A stretch of 64,000 bases of DNA from Fistulifera solaris (GCA_030295235.1 AP026151.1:124001-188000); one strand, 5' to 3'. Shown: positions 42,576-57,697, numbered from the stretch's first letter. The notes: generated from the sequence alone by a model not told the origin. Made by a program: numbers and translations.

Positions 42576-43946
42576 CTATGTCCAGGTTTCTTTGCCTGCA
42601 TCTACGCCGTAGCGTCGCAGGAGTTTTCGTAAATTTGAGTTGGAAGCATCAAAGAGTTTCTGAAGCTTTTTTCGGGTCTTGTCCGAAACGGTGGATTTAT
42701 CGAACTTTGTCGGAAACAACTTAGGTTCCGGAATGGGCTTGCTTGAAGGCGAAAGACCCAAGAACGACCGTATGCGCTCCCATTCGCGTGTAGGATCTTT
42801 CTTCCATTCTTCTGTCCACACGACCAATACATCCTCTGCTGGGTTTTTCCCCGCCGCCTGCATGGCTTGGAAACCAATGGCGCAACTGGTAATGATACAA
42901 ACTTCGACCAATTCCTCCACCTTCTCCGACTGTGGTGTGCGCATACTGATACCACGCCATGTCTTCGTCGACGCGTCGAATGTTGGGTGTAAACAAGCCG
43001 TTCTGTTCTAAATGATCATAATCGCGTTGAATCCATTCTTCGAGGGTTCCCTTCCACTGATGATTCTGCACGGCAGCTTGAAATTGCTGATAGAGTCGAT
43101 CCATTGGCTCCTGTAATAAGACCACCAGTTTGACCCAGGGCAAAACACACAGAATGCGACGTGGCACCAGTGAACTGTAAAACAAGTAACCTGGACTCGC
43201 ATCAAATGTCAAAGCATCGGGGTTATTGTTGTTATACAACGCTGCCAGACGCTGTCGCGCGGCGTGGACGGCCGTTTTCTCGGTCTTTTGTAGACATATT
43301 TCGCAAAGGGACCATCGAGAAAGAATGAAAGCTCGAGTGAGCGCCGGGGAGGTTGTATCGTTGTCGGAGCAATCGACATGAGCCATTGCGCCAGTTCGCG
43401 AGTACCCGTATATTTCGCACCCGGAATTAAAAAGTGCGGGGTACGCTTTTGTGTGTACCATTCGGTATTTTGTAAGTCGCACCATCGATCGACGAAAGTT
43501 CGAGATTGATTGGTGAGGATAGGCGTTTCGAAGAAGGAATGCCCTGATGACGCAACTTTTGTCGTATTTGAAGAGCCATGGAACGAGGACGTTACTGGTT
43601 GCAACGTCGGTGTCAATGTAGGAGCAGGTGTGGAAATTGTTTCATGTTTCGTCGACGACGGTACAGAGTCGCTTGTCGTCGTTGTGTGAATAGCTTTCTT
43701 ATCGCTGCTCGTCGCTAAATCAACCGACGACATTATTGAATTTTCAAAAAGTCCATGCAATAACGAGAGAACTACCAAGACGCAAAGGAACGGCAGAATG
43801 GCGCGTATGCGTGTTCGTGTCCATTTTGCGAAACGCGATGACTGCTGACGAAGCAAAGGCGGTCTTTGTGACAAAGACGAAGTTCCTACGTCTGTGATCT
43901 TCCGAGCGGTCCGCGGTGATCGCGATGAAAGAGAAACAGATTTCAT
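42576..43946 (-). CDS. Type II membrane (Golgi-type) sulfotransferase; two frameshifts
   Basis: Transfers sulfate from PAPS to a glycan or similar acceptor in the Golgi. A basic N-tail is followed by one TM anchor (ILPFLCVLVVLSLLHGLF) and a Ser/Thr-rich stem. The catalytic part has the PAPS 5'-phosphosulfate loop (FLIPGAKYTGTRELAQWL), the later VLLQEPMDRLYQQFQ (3'-phosphate region) and GRSLYHYQLRHWF. Two shifts: A4 at 43286-43289 on the coding strand (five gives YKKTEKTAVHAARQRL) and G4 at 42849-42852 (three gives GGGKNPAEDVLVVWTEEW). Undone, the gene is 456 aa. I start at the ATG at 43946; an in-frame ATG exists at 44141 but adds a second hydrophobic stretch. Confidence 0.8.
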
Positions 43947-45790
43947 GACATGCTCCTTGCTGAGGGCTCGTTGTTTGTGTATTGCAGAAGGAAAGACTAT
44001 TTTGTAAACGAGACCTTGTGGGATGTAACTACAAAGTAAAGATGTAACGGAAGGAGGAAAAAGTATAAAAAGAGGCATACGAAAAGAGGTGGCGTTTGGT
44101 GATTGGTGACGGATGGTGGTGAGGGACACCGGTACCACCACCTACAATAAAAATTTATATCGATAACAAGTTACTCTAATTACAAACCGTCAATGATCAT
44201 AGGTATTGTACCCGGTACGGTACCTGGTACAGTACGTTCGAAGTTCCGAGGAGAGAGTTCATCCAACATCCGATGCGATCCTAAAGACTATATGTGAATC
44301 CAACGCCAGGCTTGTCCGTCTGTCGATCGTATATTATTGCAAATGGGTTTTATCTGCTAGAAGATTCTACGTAGAGTCGTCTACGTAGAGGCAGAATTTT
44401 AACGCCGTTTTCCGGGTCGACGTAGACCTAGCTACTCGAGAGGATTCAAAACTAAAGGCAAACCATTTCTCTGGAGAGCCATTTCGAGAAGGTGTACGGA
44501 AATCCAATAATTCCTCGGGGTTTCTGTATGGAATCAAGGGAAGCTTGGTACAATGCTTTAGTCTCCAGAATCTACGCATTCTACTTGATTGTCTTTAATG
44601 AAGATCAGTTGAAATGAATAATCAACTCCGCCTTTCCCATTATTGCAGAAACAAATCAGATAAACGGTTTGGCATGTATGTAAATCGAAATACTCCGTAA
44701 TACGTATAGAAAATATCATTTTTAAAAAGAATAGGATATAGGATGGCTTCCAGACTTTACTGCTGGTTTACGAGCGTCCTCTTGTGTTTTCGAACGGCGG
44801 ATGACGCTTATCGTGCAAAGAGTAAGTTCAAGGCGATACAAGGCGATGCACGATGCACGATGGTTCAGGTGTCGGTAGCATCAATTATTATTGTCCTCCG
44901 TAGTAAGCTACCACAGAGTAGGATTTAGTCTTTAGTCTTTAGTCTTTAGTCACAACTCACAACTCACAACACTCTAACTTGCAAATCTGCAAATCACAAA
45001 CTAAAAGCAAGAGGCAAGCGAGAGGGAGTCGCAAACGCACTTATTTGGGTCATTTTTTTGGTAGACGAGAGAGAGAGACCTCATAGCTCATAGCTCATAG
45101 TAGCTGCGAGCTGAGAGCTCAGCTGAGTCTGATTTTCGAATACGTAATTTTTTTTTTAAAAAAAACGCTTTTTGTTGATTGTTGACTATTGACAAACTGA
45201 CGATCTGACGATATGCTGTGTGCTGTGTATATTGCTCTAGAGTTTTCCAATTTGATACGATTGAAAACAGAAACCTCTAAGTCAACATTGATTAATGACG
45301 CAGAAATTATACATTATACAGATCATTTATGAGCCGCAGTTACACATTACACAATATAGAATACTTGTGGAATGGAGAATGGAGTGAATAAATAATTGCC
45401 GAGGTTCAAGGTTCCCAACGCGTCTTCCTTGTTCCCGAAATCCCAAAACCCAACCCACAACCCACAAACCCACAAACCCACAAACTCTTCGCGGCACTGG
45501 ACAATGTACAATACTGTAGAGTGTGAAGGTCGGAGCCAAATTCTTCCATGGAAGGTGAAGAGTTTAGTCTCCTCTATGGTGTACAAGCTGTAAATGCTGC
45601 ATGCCTATGCATGCCGCATCGCGGTAGATTTTGTTACGGAGTACAAGTAGTTTTTATTCGCTGCTGCTCCTTTGCGGCCCAGAAACTGATGAATGTCGTT
45701 CCGCAAAAATCCACGTCTGCGCCTTTTGATTTGTTTCATAAACTTCCGAGTTCGAGCATCTCCCATCTTGGTATCGGAAGTATAACTACC
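43947..45790. other. Intergenic, low-complexity
   Basis: No gene supported. Contains the 44362 repeat, TTTAGTC x4 (44927-44951), ACAACTC repeats (about 44953-44972), CTCATAG repeats (about 45080-45100), a T/A-rich run near 45150 and an AACCCACA-type repeat near 45450-45485. Confidence 0.5.
44362..44421 (-). repeat. TCTACGTAGA-type dispersed repeat, copy 2
   Basis: TTCTACGTAGAGTCGTCTAC, then GTAGAGGCAGAATTTTAACG and CCGTTTTCC: the reverse complement matches 13076-13125. Confidence 0.6.
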
Positions 45791-46444
45791 ATGGAGGGAT
45801 TCTTGCAGGAACTGATCGAATATAACACAAATGGCGTGAAAAAGATGCAGGAGGGTCTGCTTGAGGGCGCCGAATCCTACTTTACACTCGGCCTTCGTCT
45901 CCTCCAGCGCAATGCTGCATCAATCCAAACCTTCGTTCCGCCTTTCACCTATTCACAGGATGGCTTGAGCGTACCCGTACTACCCAATAAGGCCATCGCA
46001 CAGGACAGTGACTTTGTTGCTCTGTTCGATCGAGCCCTCGTCCTTTCTGGCAACGAACTATCGGACTCGTGCATTGAGCAAAAGCTCACAGCTTATTCGG
46101 GATTTTTCATGTACAATTTTGCCTTGCTGACGCACATTCGAGGACTTCCGGAAGGAAACGCGAAGAGACTCTCGCAAGCCCTGCACATGTACACGTTGGC
46201 ATGGCAAGCTTTGGCAAACACAGGCGAAGCCAACCCACACGTCGAGCTGGCAGTCTTGGCGTGTATCAGCAATATGGCTCACATCCATCGCTATTTCCAT
46301 CGAATGTCGGAAGTGAATTCGTGTGGGCGTTGGATTTGGGAAAGATTGCAACAAGCAAATATTCCTGCGGAAGAACGGTCCTTGCTCATGTCAAATGCTT
46401 TCTTCTATGAGCAGAAAGAATCATTTGCTGCGTTCATGGCATAA
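45791..46444 (+). CDS. Helical, TPR-like protein of unknown function
   Basis: 217 aa from the ATG at 45791 (MEGFLQELIEYNTNGVKKMQ). The sequence is a series of amphipathic helices with TPR-like spacing (GVKKMQEGLLEGAESYFTLG, ALHMYTLAWQALANTGE, ELAVLACISNMAHIHRYFHR), but no strict TPR consensus. Similar small proteins occur in multicopy families in diatoms as far as I recall. No targeting signal and no frameshift. The in-frame extension upstream to 45548 has no protein character. Confidence 0.65.
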   Translation: MEGFLQELIEYNTNGVKKMQEGLLEGAESYFTLGLRLLQRNAASIQTFVPPFTYSQDGLSVPVLPNKAIAQDSDFVALFDRALVLSGNELSDSCIEQKLTAYSGFFMYNFALLTHIRGLPEGNAKRLSQALHMYTLAWQALANTGEANPHVELAVLACISNMAHIHRYFHRMSEVNSCGRWIWERLQQANIPAEERSLLMSNAFFYEQKESFAAFMA

Positions 46445-46569
46445 ACGAAACAATTTTTTGAAGCTTGGGAGCAGTTGTGTTCCCATCAGTTTTCCAGTGA
46501 ATTCGTACATACAATTTTTGACGATTTTAATGAAGAAAGTTTTGCGTCTTGTTTGTATCTTTCCTATAG

Positions 46570-47117
46570 TCATCGTTTTCGTCTGCGTAAAGTCCGCGCG
46601 CTCGAGCTCGCTGTCAATTGTGGTTTGGGCCGTAACATGGGAGCGAAACCTCCGTGATTGGCCAAGAAATTTTGCCAAAAGTAAGCCGCATCCGTTTTCC
46701 CCTGCAACCATTCTCGAAACATAGGGTTTTGTTTGGATTCTTCCACCGTCTCGGCCGTCAGGCCCAATTGTTCTTTACAAGCCACGCGGAATGTAGCTTC
46801 CTCATCGTCGGTGATTCCCACGTCCGTCCAGTCGTTGGTATTATTGCCTTTTGTAAAAGCTCGTACGCACTGGTAATTTGATGAAACAATTCTACCAAAT
46901 CTCGATTCGATTGCGGTTGCAAGTCAGGATGACATCGCTTCGCTGCAGTGAAGTAAGCGACACGGAGTTCCTTCGGAGTAGGACTTGTTTGCGATGGAGG
47001 CAAACCCAACAGTTCTTTTGCGGCACGATATGGATCGAACGAGCGGCTCGAGAAGAAAGCAGACGACGACGAAGAAAGAACAAGATTCGTCCCTCGCATT
47101 GCGATGTAGAACGGCAT
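46570..47117 (-). CDS. Mitochondrial J-domain (DnaJ) protein; one frameshift
   Basis: J proteins stimulate Hsp70 ATPase. The ATG at 47117 gives a presequence-like start (MPFYIAMRGTNLVLSSSSSA, then FFSSR), followed by a J domain: PYRAAKELLGLPPSQTSPT, KELRVAYFTAAKRCHPDLQP with the catalytic HPD, and LVELFHQITSAYELL. The frame breaks at A4 (46855-46858); one more T on the coding strand gives ELFTKGNNTNDWTDVGITDD. A C-terminal domain (FREWLQGKTDAAYFWQNFL) follows, its function unknown. Restored length is 182 aa. Divergent to the isocitrate dehydrogenase gene, with 450 bp between starts. Confidence 0.75.
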
Positions 47118-47567
47118 TTTGTGCCCGATCATTGCTCTTATCCTTTTGCACAGATCGTTGAGCTCGGTACAAAACAAGCAAGCCGAATACCCTGGCTTTG
47201 CAACACATTGGGTCTATCGCATCGTCATGGTCGCGCAATCTGACTCAAAAAGGTGAGACGCGGAGAATGAGCCTCGTGACTGAAAATTTTCGGGATCGAG
47301 TGCGCTTTGCAGACCAGATCGTCTGTCCTTCCACACGTACAAGAAACAAAAGGCGGATCTTTCGTTTTGATCGAGAGGTATCCGATTGTACAGTCTGTGA
47401 TAGAGTAAAAGCGCATGCAAAAGCATTCGCGATCGATCGCTTCTTCTCCATTGCTTCTCCTTTCAGCGATTGCGAGATCATAATAACAGTCATTGGGAAG
47501 CAATTCAATCTTTTCTTGTTCATTGACTGTATCTTGCACCGTGTCGCTTTTCTTCATTGCATTGATC
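47118..47567. promoter_or_regulatory. Probable bidirectional promoter region
   Basis: 450 bp between the ATGs of two divergent genes, both with mitochondrial presequences. No defined box is recognised; the call rests on geometry only. Confidence 0.4.
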
Positions 47568-50111
<2,544 letters not shown>

Positions 50112-50224
50112 CAATTTTATACTGTTTAAAAGGATCAAAATAAATTTGCCGCTGCTTCGATGAGTCGTGTATAAAGGAATCTTTATGATAATAGATCGTT
50201 AGCTTGAGCATCATGATACAAATT

Positions 50225-53200
50225 TTATGAACGTGAGCCGCCTTCAGTCAACTTTGCAAGACCTATAGGCCCAGAGGTTGCAAACGGGGTAAATGATCCA
50301 GACGCCTCATCTCCTTCTGCAAATGGTGTAAGGTAATCGTCAGTTTTGCGTTCAAAGCCTAAATTGTCATCTGGCATGGCAATATTGTACGCCATGGGTT
50401 GCGGACTCCATATTGAACTCATTTGGCGGCGCGCCCATTGGGCGTCCGGCTTGGGGCCCACTGATCCGACATTTAGCGCATGCGCCGACTGTCTATGAAG
50501 TGTAAAGATATTGCAACCGGAAAAGAACTCAAAGCTAGCAATCTCACCCATTGACGGACGCCTGGCAGGGTTCCTTTCTAAAAGACGAGTTATAAGTTCC
50601 CTTGCTTCGTCTTGAATTCCCGCTCCATGACTATCAATAAATAGAGCGTCAACGGTACCGCTCGATGAGCCTTCATGGAATGTGACAATCTTTTGCCGTG
50701 TGGTATGCTCATCAGAGTCGAGAAGAGGGGGGCGGCCAGAGAGACACTGGTACATGACGCAACCTAGAGCCCAAGAGTCTGCAGCTGGTGTGGGTATCGC
50801 TCCCAAAACAACCTCTGGCGGCAGGTATGCTGTAGTTCCCTCTATTCTAATATCATCGCCCGAAACATCCTCGTTGACTTCCGTTCCACTCGACTCTTGG
50901 GCCATTTCCGTGGCATCATCGACAGCTGCTCCGGCAACTTGATGTCCCGACTGCCAGTCGCCGTCACGAAGATTTTTCAGAAGGTTTTTAGAGATAGAGG
51001 CGACTTTCAGCCTCGCCTCAGCGGTGAAGGGACGACAAGCACCGTAGTCAGTGAGTTTTACATGACCTGACTCGGTTATTACGATATTCTCTGTCATAAT
51101 GTGCGAGCATTCAATACTGTTGAGAAAGCGTGAACAAAATAGGAGCAGCATCGATCACAAAACCGTACGTACCTGGTTTCCAAATCAGCGTAAACGAGTC
51201 CAATACTATGAATGCTATCTAAAGCTGCTGCGACTTCACCGATAATAAACCGACAAGAGTCATGATCCATCGACCCATGCTCGCGTAAAACACTATGCAA
51301 GTCGCCCCGACTGGCATACTCAAGAACCATGTAAGCTCCTTCTCGAAATCGAAAACTGGAAACGAGCCTTGCTATACCGGGGTGTGACAACAAGCGCAAA
51401 ACTGCAATTTCTCGTTGTACGGAAGTCTCGTATGACATTTCGCGAATTTTTTCGGTTGATATGATCTTCACAGCATATTCTGCCCACGACGATCTCGTCT
51501 TGGTTCGATCGATCAATCGCGCGTACTTGACAACACTGAATGCACCCGATCCCAGCTCATGTCCAAACACTAAGTCGTGAAACTTAAGAGACGGAAGAAG
51601 AGTCGGTGTTTCAGCGAGTTGTTGTCGGCTCCAGTCGGACATACCGTCGTGACTCGAATCGGGAGGTTTTATTTTGTCCATATACTGCTTTACATAGTCG
51701 AGACCTTTGGAATGCAACGTAGCTGAGTTGTTGTGATCATCACGTGTTTCTTCTCGGGAGAGAAATGGATTCATTTGCTCCGACGAACGCTTAGGGTGCT
51801 GTTTGCTCGAAGATATTGCCCAAGGTGCAACGCCAGTAATCGTGGAAGGCGGTTGCGATCTACCTTTATTGGACGATCTTACAGCCCATGGCGCTACGCC
51901 AGTGACTGTTGATGGCGGTTGACTTCGATTGTCTTGATGGGCGCTTTGAGCTGCGATAGATGCTGATTTTGGTATGCTTGCTTTTGCTGACGGTGCCGGG
52001 GGTCTCCACGTGCCCATTGATGCTTTTAACGATAATTTTTGCGGAACTTCAGGGGCAACAGGCAGCTGTCTAGCAATACTTTCAGTGCTTGCTACGTGCG
52101 ACGACGGCGGAACGATTGTCGGGTTCGTGGCCACTCCAGAAAACAGTTTGTTACACAAGGATTCAAATCGCGTGGCATTGGACTGTTGCAATTGGTATAG
52201 AACATTACACGTCATCTTGCGTACCGTAGGATTCCAAGACGGTTCGCTCCGGACAAGGGCAGGTAAAATTACACTCAAGGATAAATCAAAGTGCGCCTCT
52301 ATCATTTCAGAAAATGTTTTATTCCGAAACAGTTGTAAAGAGCATTCTGCCACACGCGAATGCTCACTCGGCATGAGGCCTCCCGTCACACGTAGGAGTT
52401 GCGTCCACCAGCTGGGTGGTGCTTCCACGATGGTCATCAATTTCAACAGTGTCTCGACTTCATGCAGCAGCAACACCTGCTTCGATGTATTACCGGTCAG
52501 CGCCAATTCTTCCAGCAGCGAGGGCATTATTAATTCCATCCAGTCTGATTTCTTTTGAATCATAGTAGCGAGACACTGTGTTAACGCTTCATGGTAGAGC
52601 TCAATGACCGGAGTCTGATCACGCCAAAGAACCACCGCATTCGTTTTATGAAGAGGCATCAAATGTTGCGTTATCAACTGACGATAAATCAAGTTGTTTT
52701 GATCGAACGACTCCGGAGAGACGCCCAAAAGTATAAGACGCAAAAGGCGCAAAGAAAGGGCAATCGAGGCTGCCTGTGTATTTTCTTGCCGCAACGATGT
52801 ACCCGATGACGATCCCGAATGGACAAAGTCATGCCACATGCGTCCCAATAATTTTCGAATCAGTTTACGGACGGCAGCATCGGCGTAACGATAGAGAGCC
52901 ATTAAAATCATCTCCAAGTGTTGCATGTGTTCCTCCCACTCTTCCTCCAACCGTGCCGTCAGCTGCACAACAAACTGATATTGCTGCAGTCGCGATGACA
53001 TGTCACTGGAGGGATGATTTTGGCGCAAATCTTGTGTATACGCATTCATGTGTGAACGAAGGATCTGCAATTCTTTCAAATGGACGAAAAAGGCTTTGAC
53101 CAGTGTATGATCCTTGGAATCGTGACGAAGCAGATGCACCCATAAGTGCCTATCATCTTGATTCGCAGCGGAAGCCAAATTGTATTCCATCCACTGTATC

Positions 53201-53547
53201 ATCCATTTGGTCACCAAGAATCCATGCCAAACTTGATGAAGTGTAATGTCGTTGGGTGACAGTGACGATTCGAGCAATGCATTCTCCCGAAAATTCATGA
53301 TCGCCGCATGGTTTCCCGAAGCATCTTCCAGCGGATCCCACGCTAGATTCAAAAGCTGAACGGTGGCTTCGTACACGGCGGAAGACAGTGGAGTACAATC
53401 TTCGACCGTGAGACCTTCGTAAGTCATCGTATCACGAATCCCCAACCATCGTTCGATCGTCTGTATGGGATCTGTATCTGGTTCAATCTCTGCAGCCTGT
53501 AACACTTGTATCACGGCCGCAATGAATTTGTCGATTGTCTCTGTCAT
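50225..53547 (-). CDS. Ser/Thr protein kinase (PDK1/AGC-like) with large helical N-terminal region
   Basis: Exons 53547-51173 and 51116-50225 with a 56-bp intron give 1088 aa. Residues 1 to about 480 are helix-rich, armadillo/HEAT-like. A disordered linker contains a tandem repeat (RSQPPSTVTGVAPWAVRSS, then RSQPPSTITGVAPWAISSS). The kinase domain starts near residue 655: GSGAFSVVK loop, catalytic-fold Lys in YAVKIIS, hinge MVLEYASRGDL. The HRD motif reads YAD, DFG reads DYG, APE reads PPE (AYLPPEVV), and PADSWALGC is normal. A long insert in the activation segment precedes GTTAYLPPE. Catalytic Asp and metal Asp are present, so activity is possible. The splice as drawn adds about ten odd residues between YADL and TENIV, so the exact junction may differ. 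Confidence 0.8.
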
Positions 53548-53811
53548 TTTTAGAATGCGAATGAATCACAACGAGAGGCGTTGCACAACAGTCGACACGC
53601 GGTAGCGGACCGAGGCTTTCCTTTCAAGTATCCGAGCGACAAACAAGGCGACAAGCGCTAATTGTGAATACACGATTAAAGGATGCACAGAAGTGGAAAT
53701 GGTGAACTTTTTGTGCAACATGAACGGCGACAAGCTCTCGCCGTCGTCTTTTTGTTTTTGCTTTCGAAATCATTTTAGTTCCGTTAGAGAACATAACCCG
53801 GATGTGTATAT

Positions 53812-53847
53812 GACTATAGTGTCGAAGTGTACTCGTTTTCAACAGGA
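53812..53847 (+). repeat. Left half of a GACTG-family copy split by the retrotransposon
   Basis: ACTATAGTGTCGAAGTGTAC then TCGTTTTCAACAGGA. The right half resumes at 57532 with CTCGATTGCAGTC and AGGAGTC; joined through the duplicated target they form one box-core copy. Confidence 0.7.
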
Positions 53848-56800
53848 TAAATAAAAATAAAAATTGAGAGTTTAGCGTGCTTATTTCCTATCCCTATGAC
53901 AGAACCGAAACACAATCTGTCCCTAGACAATGTCTAGGATACAGGTTGCCGAGACATCGCTGAGGCAATGAGCAAGGGGGCTGCCATCTGATTCAGAATA
54001 AATAGTGTGGCCAGGTCCGTCGGCCGGGTGATTAATTTGGTTTCGCATGAAGCGCCCGATTCTGGTGGAGAAGTGAAGGCTTGTGTGTTGTTTGGATGTT
54101 CTTGGTTCAATTTTCCTCTTTGCTGCTGTTGTGGTGTGATTTCCGATGCTAATGGGATGGTTTCTGGAGTTGTGAAGGTAAGTTGTAACTGGAGTCGCTC
54201 GTTTTTCTCTTTCCATATCGTATGGTATCTAAGGATGTTTACAGCGGTGATTGACTAACCAGGAAGTTAGATGATTGTTGTCCAATAGAAGTCTCTGCCT
54301 CAAGGGCCGAGAAAACGGGTATTTGATGTCGCATTGGTCCTTTAGACCGTACAAGGCTGTTACCGTTTGTTGCAGATTATATCGTGTCGCCCGTTCTGCG
54401 GCTGTTTGCTTGGATGTGTCTACTAAACTTGATCGGATTTTCCACGCTTCGTAGGTCTCCATTATAATATACTTGCAGAGTTTCTTTGCCCACGTTCTTC
54501 CATTGTTCGAGTGGGTTAGTTCATTCATATTTCGAAGATGACTTGAAACTTGGTCGTCCCACTCTTGGCGGGATTAGGCCTTTCATCCATAAATCGACGT
54601 TGCTGTCAGCTAGGGTGCCGTTGAACCAGTCTTTAATGTTCTGTTGAATCTCTCTGCTTAGGTCGATTGGTGTATTGTTTTCTCTCAATGTGTCTAATAG
54701 TCCGTCAAGAAACCGATGTCTCCAATTGCTGAGTGCCGGGCAACGCAACACATGGTCGAAGCATTCGGTTTTTGCAGGGCAATGTGGGCATCTCGGCGAT
54801 GAGATTTCGTTGCATTTATGGCGTCTCTCGTTCGTTTGAATCCAATTGCTAAGTCGTTTTGCGTGAAGGCTTTTAGTTTGAATGGGAGTTTTCGTCGTGC
54901 TAATCGGTAGGCTGTCCAGTGCAACGAGTTATAATCGTCTTTTGAAAGGTTTAGTTTGTCCCGGAGGTATTGCAGTCCTTGTTCTCTGCCCGCTTGGGCT
55001 CTTAGTTCGCTTGAATACTGGCTGGTTAGAAGTTCATTATCAAGTAGTATGTAAGCAAAATTGCCTAATGGGATCGGTACTGAAGAGGCAGTTCGCTGCT
55101 GGAGTGCCTTTGTAGCTAGATTGTCGGCTTCGACATTTAGTTGCGCTAGCCAAGAGAGGTTTTCAATGTCCTCGTTATCGTCTTGGTGCCCATGGACATG
55201 TTCGTGCGTGATGTTCGGGATGTCCTTGTACTGCTCAATTGTTAGTTGTATCACATCCATATCTGGGTGGAGCTGATCGTGGGAGTTCGGTATTTCAATT
55301 TTCTGGATGTATTGTTCCTTTTTTAGAAGAGCTTCGTTATCGCATGCTGTGTTTAGTAGGGTTTCGTCGCCGTATTTCAACTGAAAGAAATTGGTGTAAT
55401 GCCGAAGGAAAGTGAATACCGATAGTCTTCCGTATGCCTCCGGCTTCGATAAGACGTCATCGGTCGGCCTTGTGCCACGCCCACCCACTCCAAAAGAATT
55501 TCGGTGCCGTTTGCTATTACCCATCCAAATCCCCCTTTGGTGGCTATGCACCCACCGTCTGATACAACGTATAGCCGGCGGTCTGTTCCGATTACTGCTT
55601 CGAAAAGTGCCTCGCAATTTGGAGATTCTTTAGTGTAGCGAAGGAGGTCTTGTTCCCAGGCATTGAGTGATTGTAGATACTCGTTCCATGTTCGCGGGTG
55701 TCTTTCCGCTGGTATATTTATTTTGTGTTGAGGTATTGTGTAATCAAAGCGTTGTCTTGTTGAGATGCCTGCGGGGATGAATGTTCTCGGAGTGTAATCT
55801 TCGGGGTTCGGATCCGGGTGGTTTCGATTTAGTCCGCTGTTTGTAAGTTCCGGGAATGGGTAGCATGTCCATTTGTTGGAATCTCGTTCGTATAGTTGTC
55901 GCTCGATAATATCGTAAATTGCAGGCCATTCTCTGTGGGACGGGACCTCGGTCCATGCACCCAGTCGATTCTGGGCGTTTCCCGTCGGGTTGTAATGTAA
56001 CTGATAAATTCTCTCCAAATTGTCCAGCATCGCTTCCCTGGTATCGACTGAATTGGCCAGAGTTTGGTGCTGCGTGAGATCATCAAGTCGGGTTTGGTTC
56101 TTCCCTGTAGTTAAACGACAACTGCTGACCGTCGACATCTGATATATCCGATAGAGTCGCCACCTGCAGATACAAGCGAACTCTGTTGAGTTGTTCAAGT
56201 TTCTTTGGGCTATTCCACAACTTGGCTGCTACATCCATGATGTAGTCGTCATTTTCTCTGTAGATTTTGGGTCTGTGTAGTTCCGGAATAACAAAGCTTC
56301 CGTTGACTTTGGTTAGAAACAGTCTTAGTTCGTCAAGCCACTTGTTGTCAGAGAAGGCTATCAGGTGGCTGGGATTTTCGAGAATCAGATGTCGAGAGCC
56401 GACAGTGTGCTGTATCCACTCTAGAGTTATGATCAAAAACTCTCCGATGTGTGTCTTTTGTCGTGATATGGCGTAATAAATAGCAGCAGTTAAGCACACC
56501 TTGATCTGTCCATAGCGAGCTGAATCCTACGCCTCCTTCGGCCTCGGAAAGGAAAACCATGTGTTTCGGGAAAGTCTTCGGGTAACCCATCTTCTGCAAC
56601 GTGTAGCTCAGTGGCCCTGATTGTATCGAGTTCAATTGTTTTTCGCTTAATCCGGCACATGGTCAGTGGATATCGAACACTGGGTAGAAAAACTGACATG
56701 TAGGCTCGGTAAGCTACAGACGCTTCGAGTTTGTGGGCATAAAGGGCCCTGGTGACTGTTCTACTTTTTGACAATAATGAAGCTTGCTGTGCTCGGAAGT

Positions 56801-57531
56801 CGTTCACTGGTTGTGCTTGAATGCCCAGAGTTCTATGATGAGCTGAATTTAGTTGTCGCCGTATTTGTTCAACGGCACCATCGGTGCTTTGTGTTATTGT
56901 GATTGCGGATGCATCTTCGTCTAGGCCGCATTTTCCCTCGGAATCGAAAATCCATTTTATGTGATAAAAGAAGCACTTGGAAAGTTCCAATTTTCCTCCG
57001 GTCGTAACTAGCAATTTCTCCCACCATTGGGTTGCTGTTTGAAGTTCTGTGCGCAGTTTGTCAGAGGTATCAATTCCCCCTGATATTGTCGCCGAAGTTG
57101 TTAATCCAGATTGAACTATCGTCAACAAACATCTGCATATGGTGTTGGATTGTTTTCGTTCGTGTTGGGTTTCGGAAAGTTGTTCCTGGCGAGTGGCGTT
57201 TCATGGCTTTCAAGATCAGTGTGCTTATCGCCGTCCAAATTGCTGGTGAACTTTGATTACCTTGGCCTGGGCCATGTAGTTTATGGGATGGAGTAGATCC
57301 ATATGGGGATTTTGAGATGCCGAGTGCTGTTGAAACGTGATATTGGGCCTGGTCAAGAAAATTGTTGAAAAGCATGCAGCGTCGTGAGGTACACCAAGTT
57401 GTTCACATCGCAGCTTTGCTAATGCCATTACGATTCTGTCATAGCATGCTTTGGCGTCGTTATCCATGACTACTAGTTGCGTTTTTGTTAGTTGTGCCAT
57501 CATAAAGGACAGGAATTTGTTTTCAACAGGA
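53835..57531 (-). mobile_element. 5'-truncated non-LTR retrotransposon with RT and RNase H, 13-bp TSD
   Basis: The element spans 53848-57518 on the minus strand, flanked by GTTTTCAACAGGA at 53835-53847 and 57519-57531, an exact 13-bp target duplication. Reading in sense: an incomplete reverse transcriptase (VVMDNDAKACYDRIVMALAK, then MFVDDSSIWINNF with the catalytic FVDD), a thumb/connection region, RNase H (VVSDGGCIATKGGFGWVIAN; IPNITHEHVHGHQDDNEDIE), a Cys/His knuckle (CPHCPAKTECFDHVLRCP) and a C-terminal helical part. The sense-strand 3' end is T/A-rich (ATTTTTATTTTTATTTA), not poly(A). Fingers of RT and everything upstream are missing (5' truncation). At least six frame changes; the one at A4 57358-57361 (+ strand) is again a homopolymer. 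Confidence 0.88.
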
Positions 57532-57697
57532 CTCGATTGCAGTCAGGAGTCTCGTCTCATCTTGTTCAGATGCGAGAAGTTCGCGCTGCTTTAACCACAT
57601 CAGCAACAATCCACCTTCATTCCGCTTTTTTTATTGTATAAGCTTACGAACAATTCAGGGCTTGTTTGACTCCTCATGTCTTGGGCAGTCCACAAAG

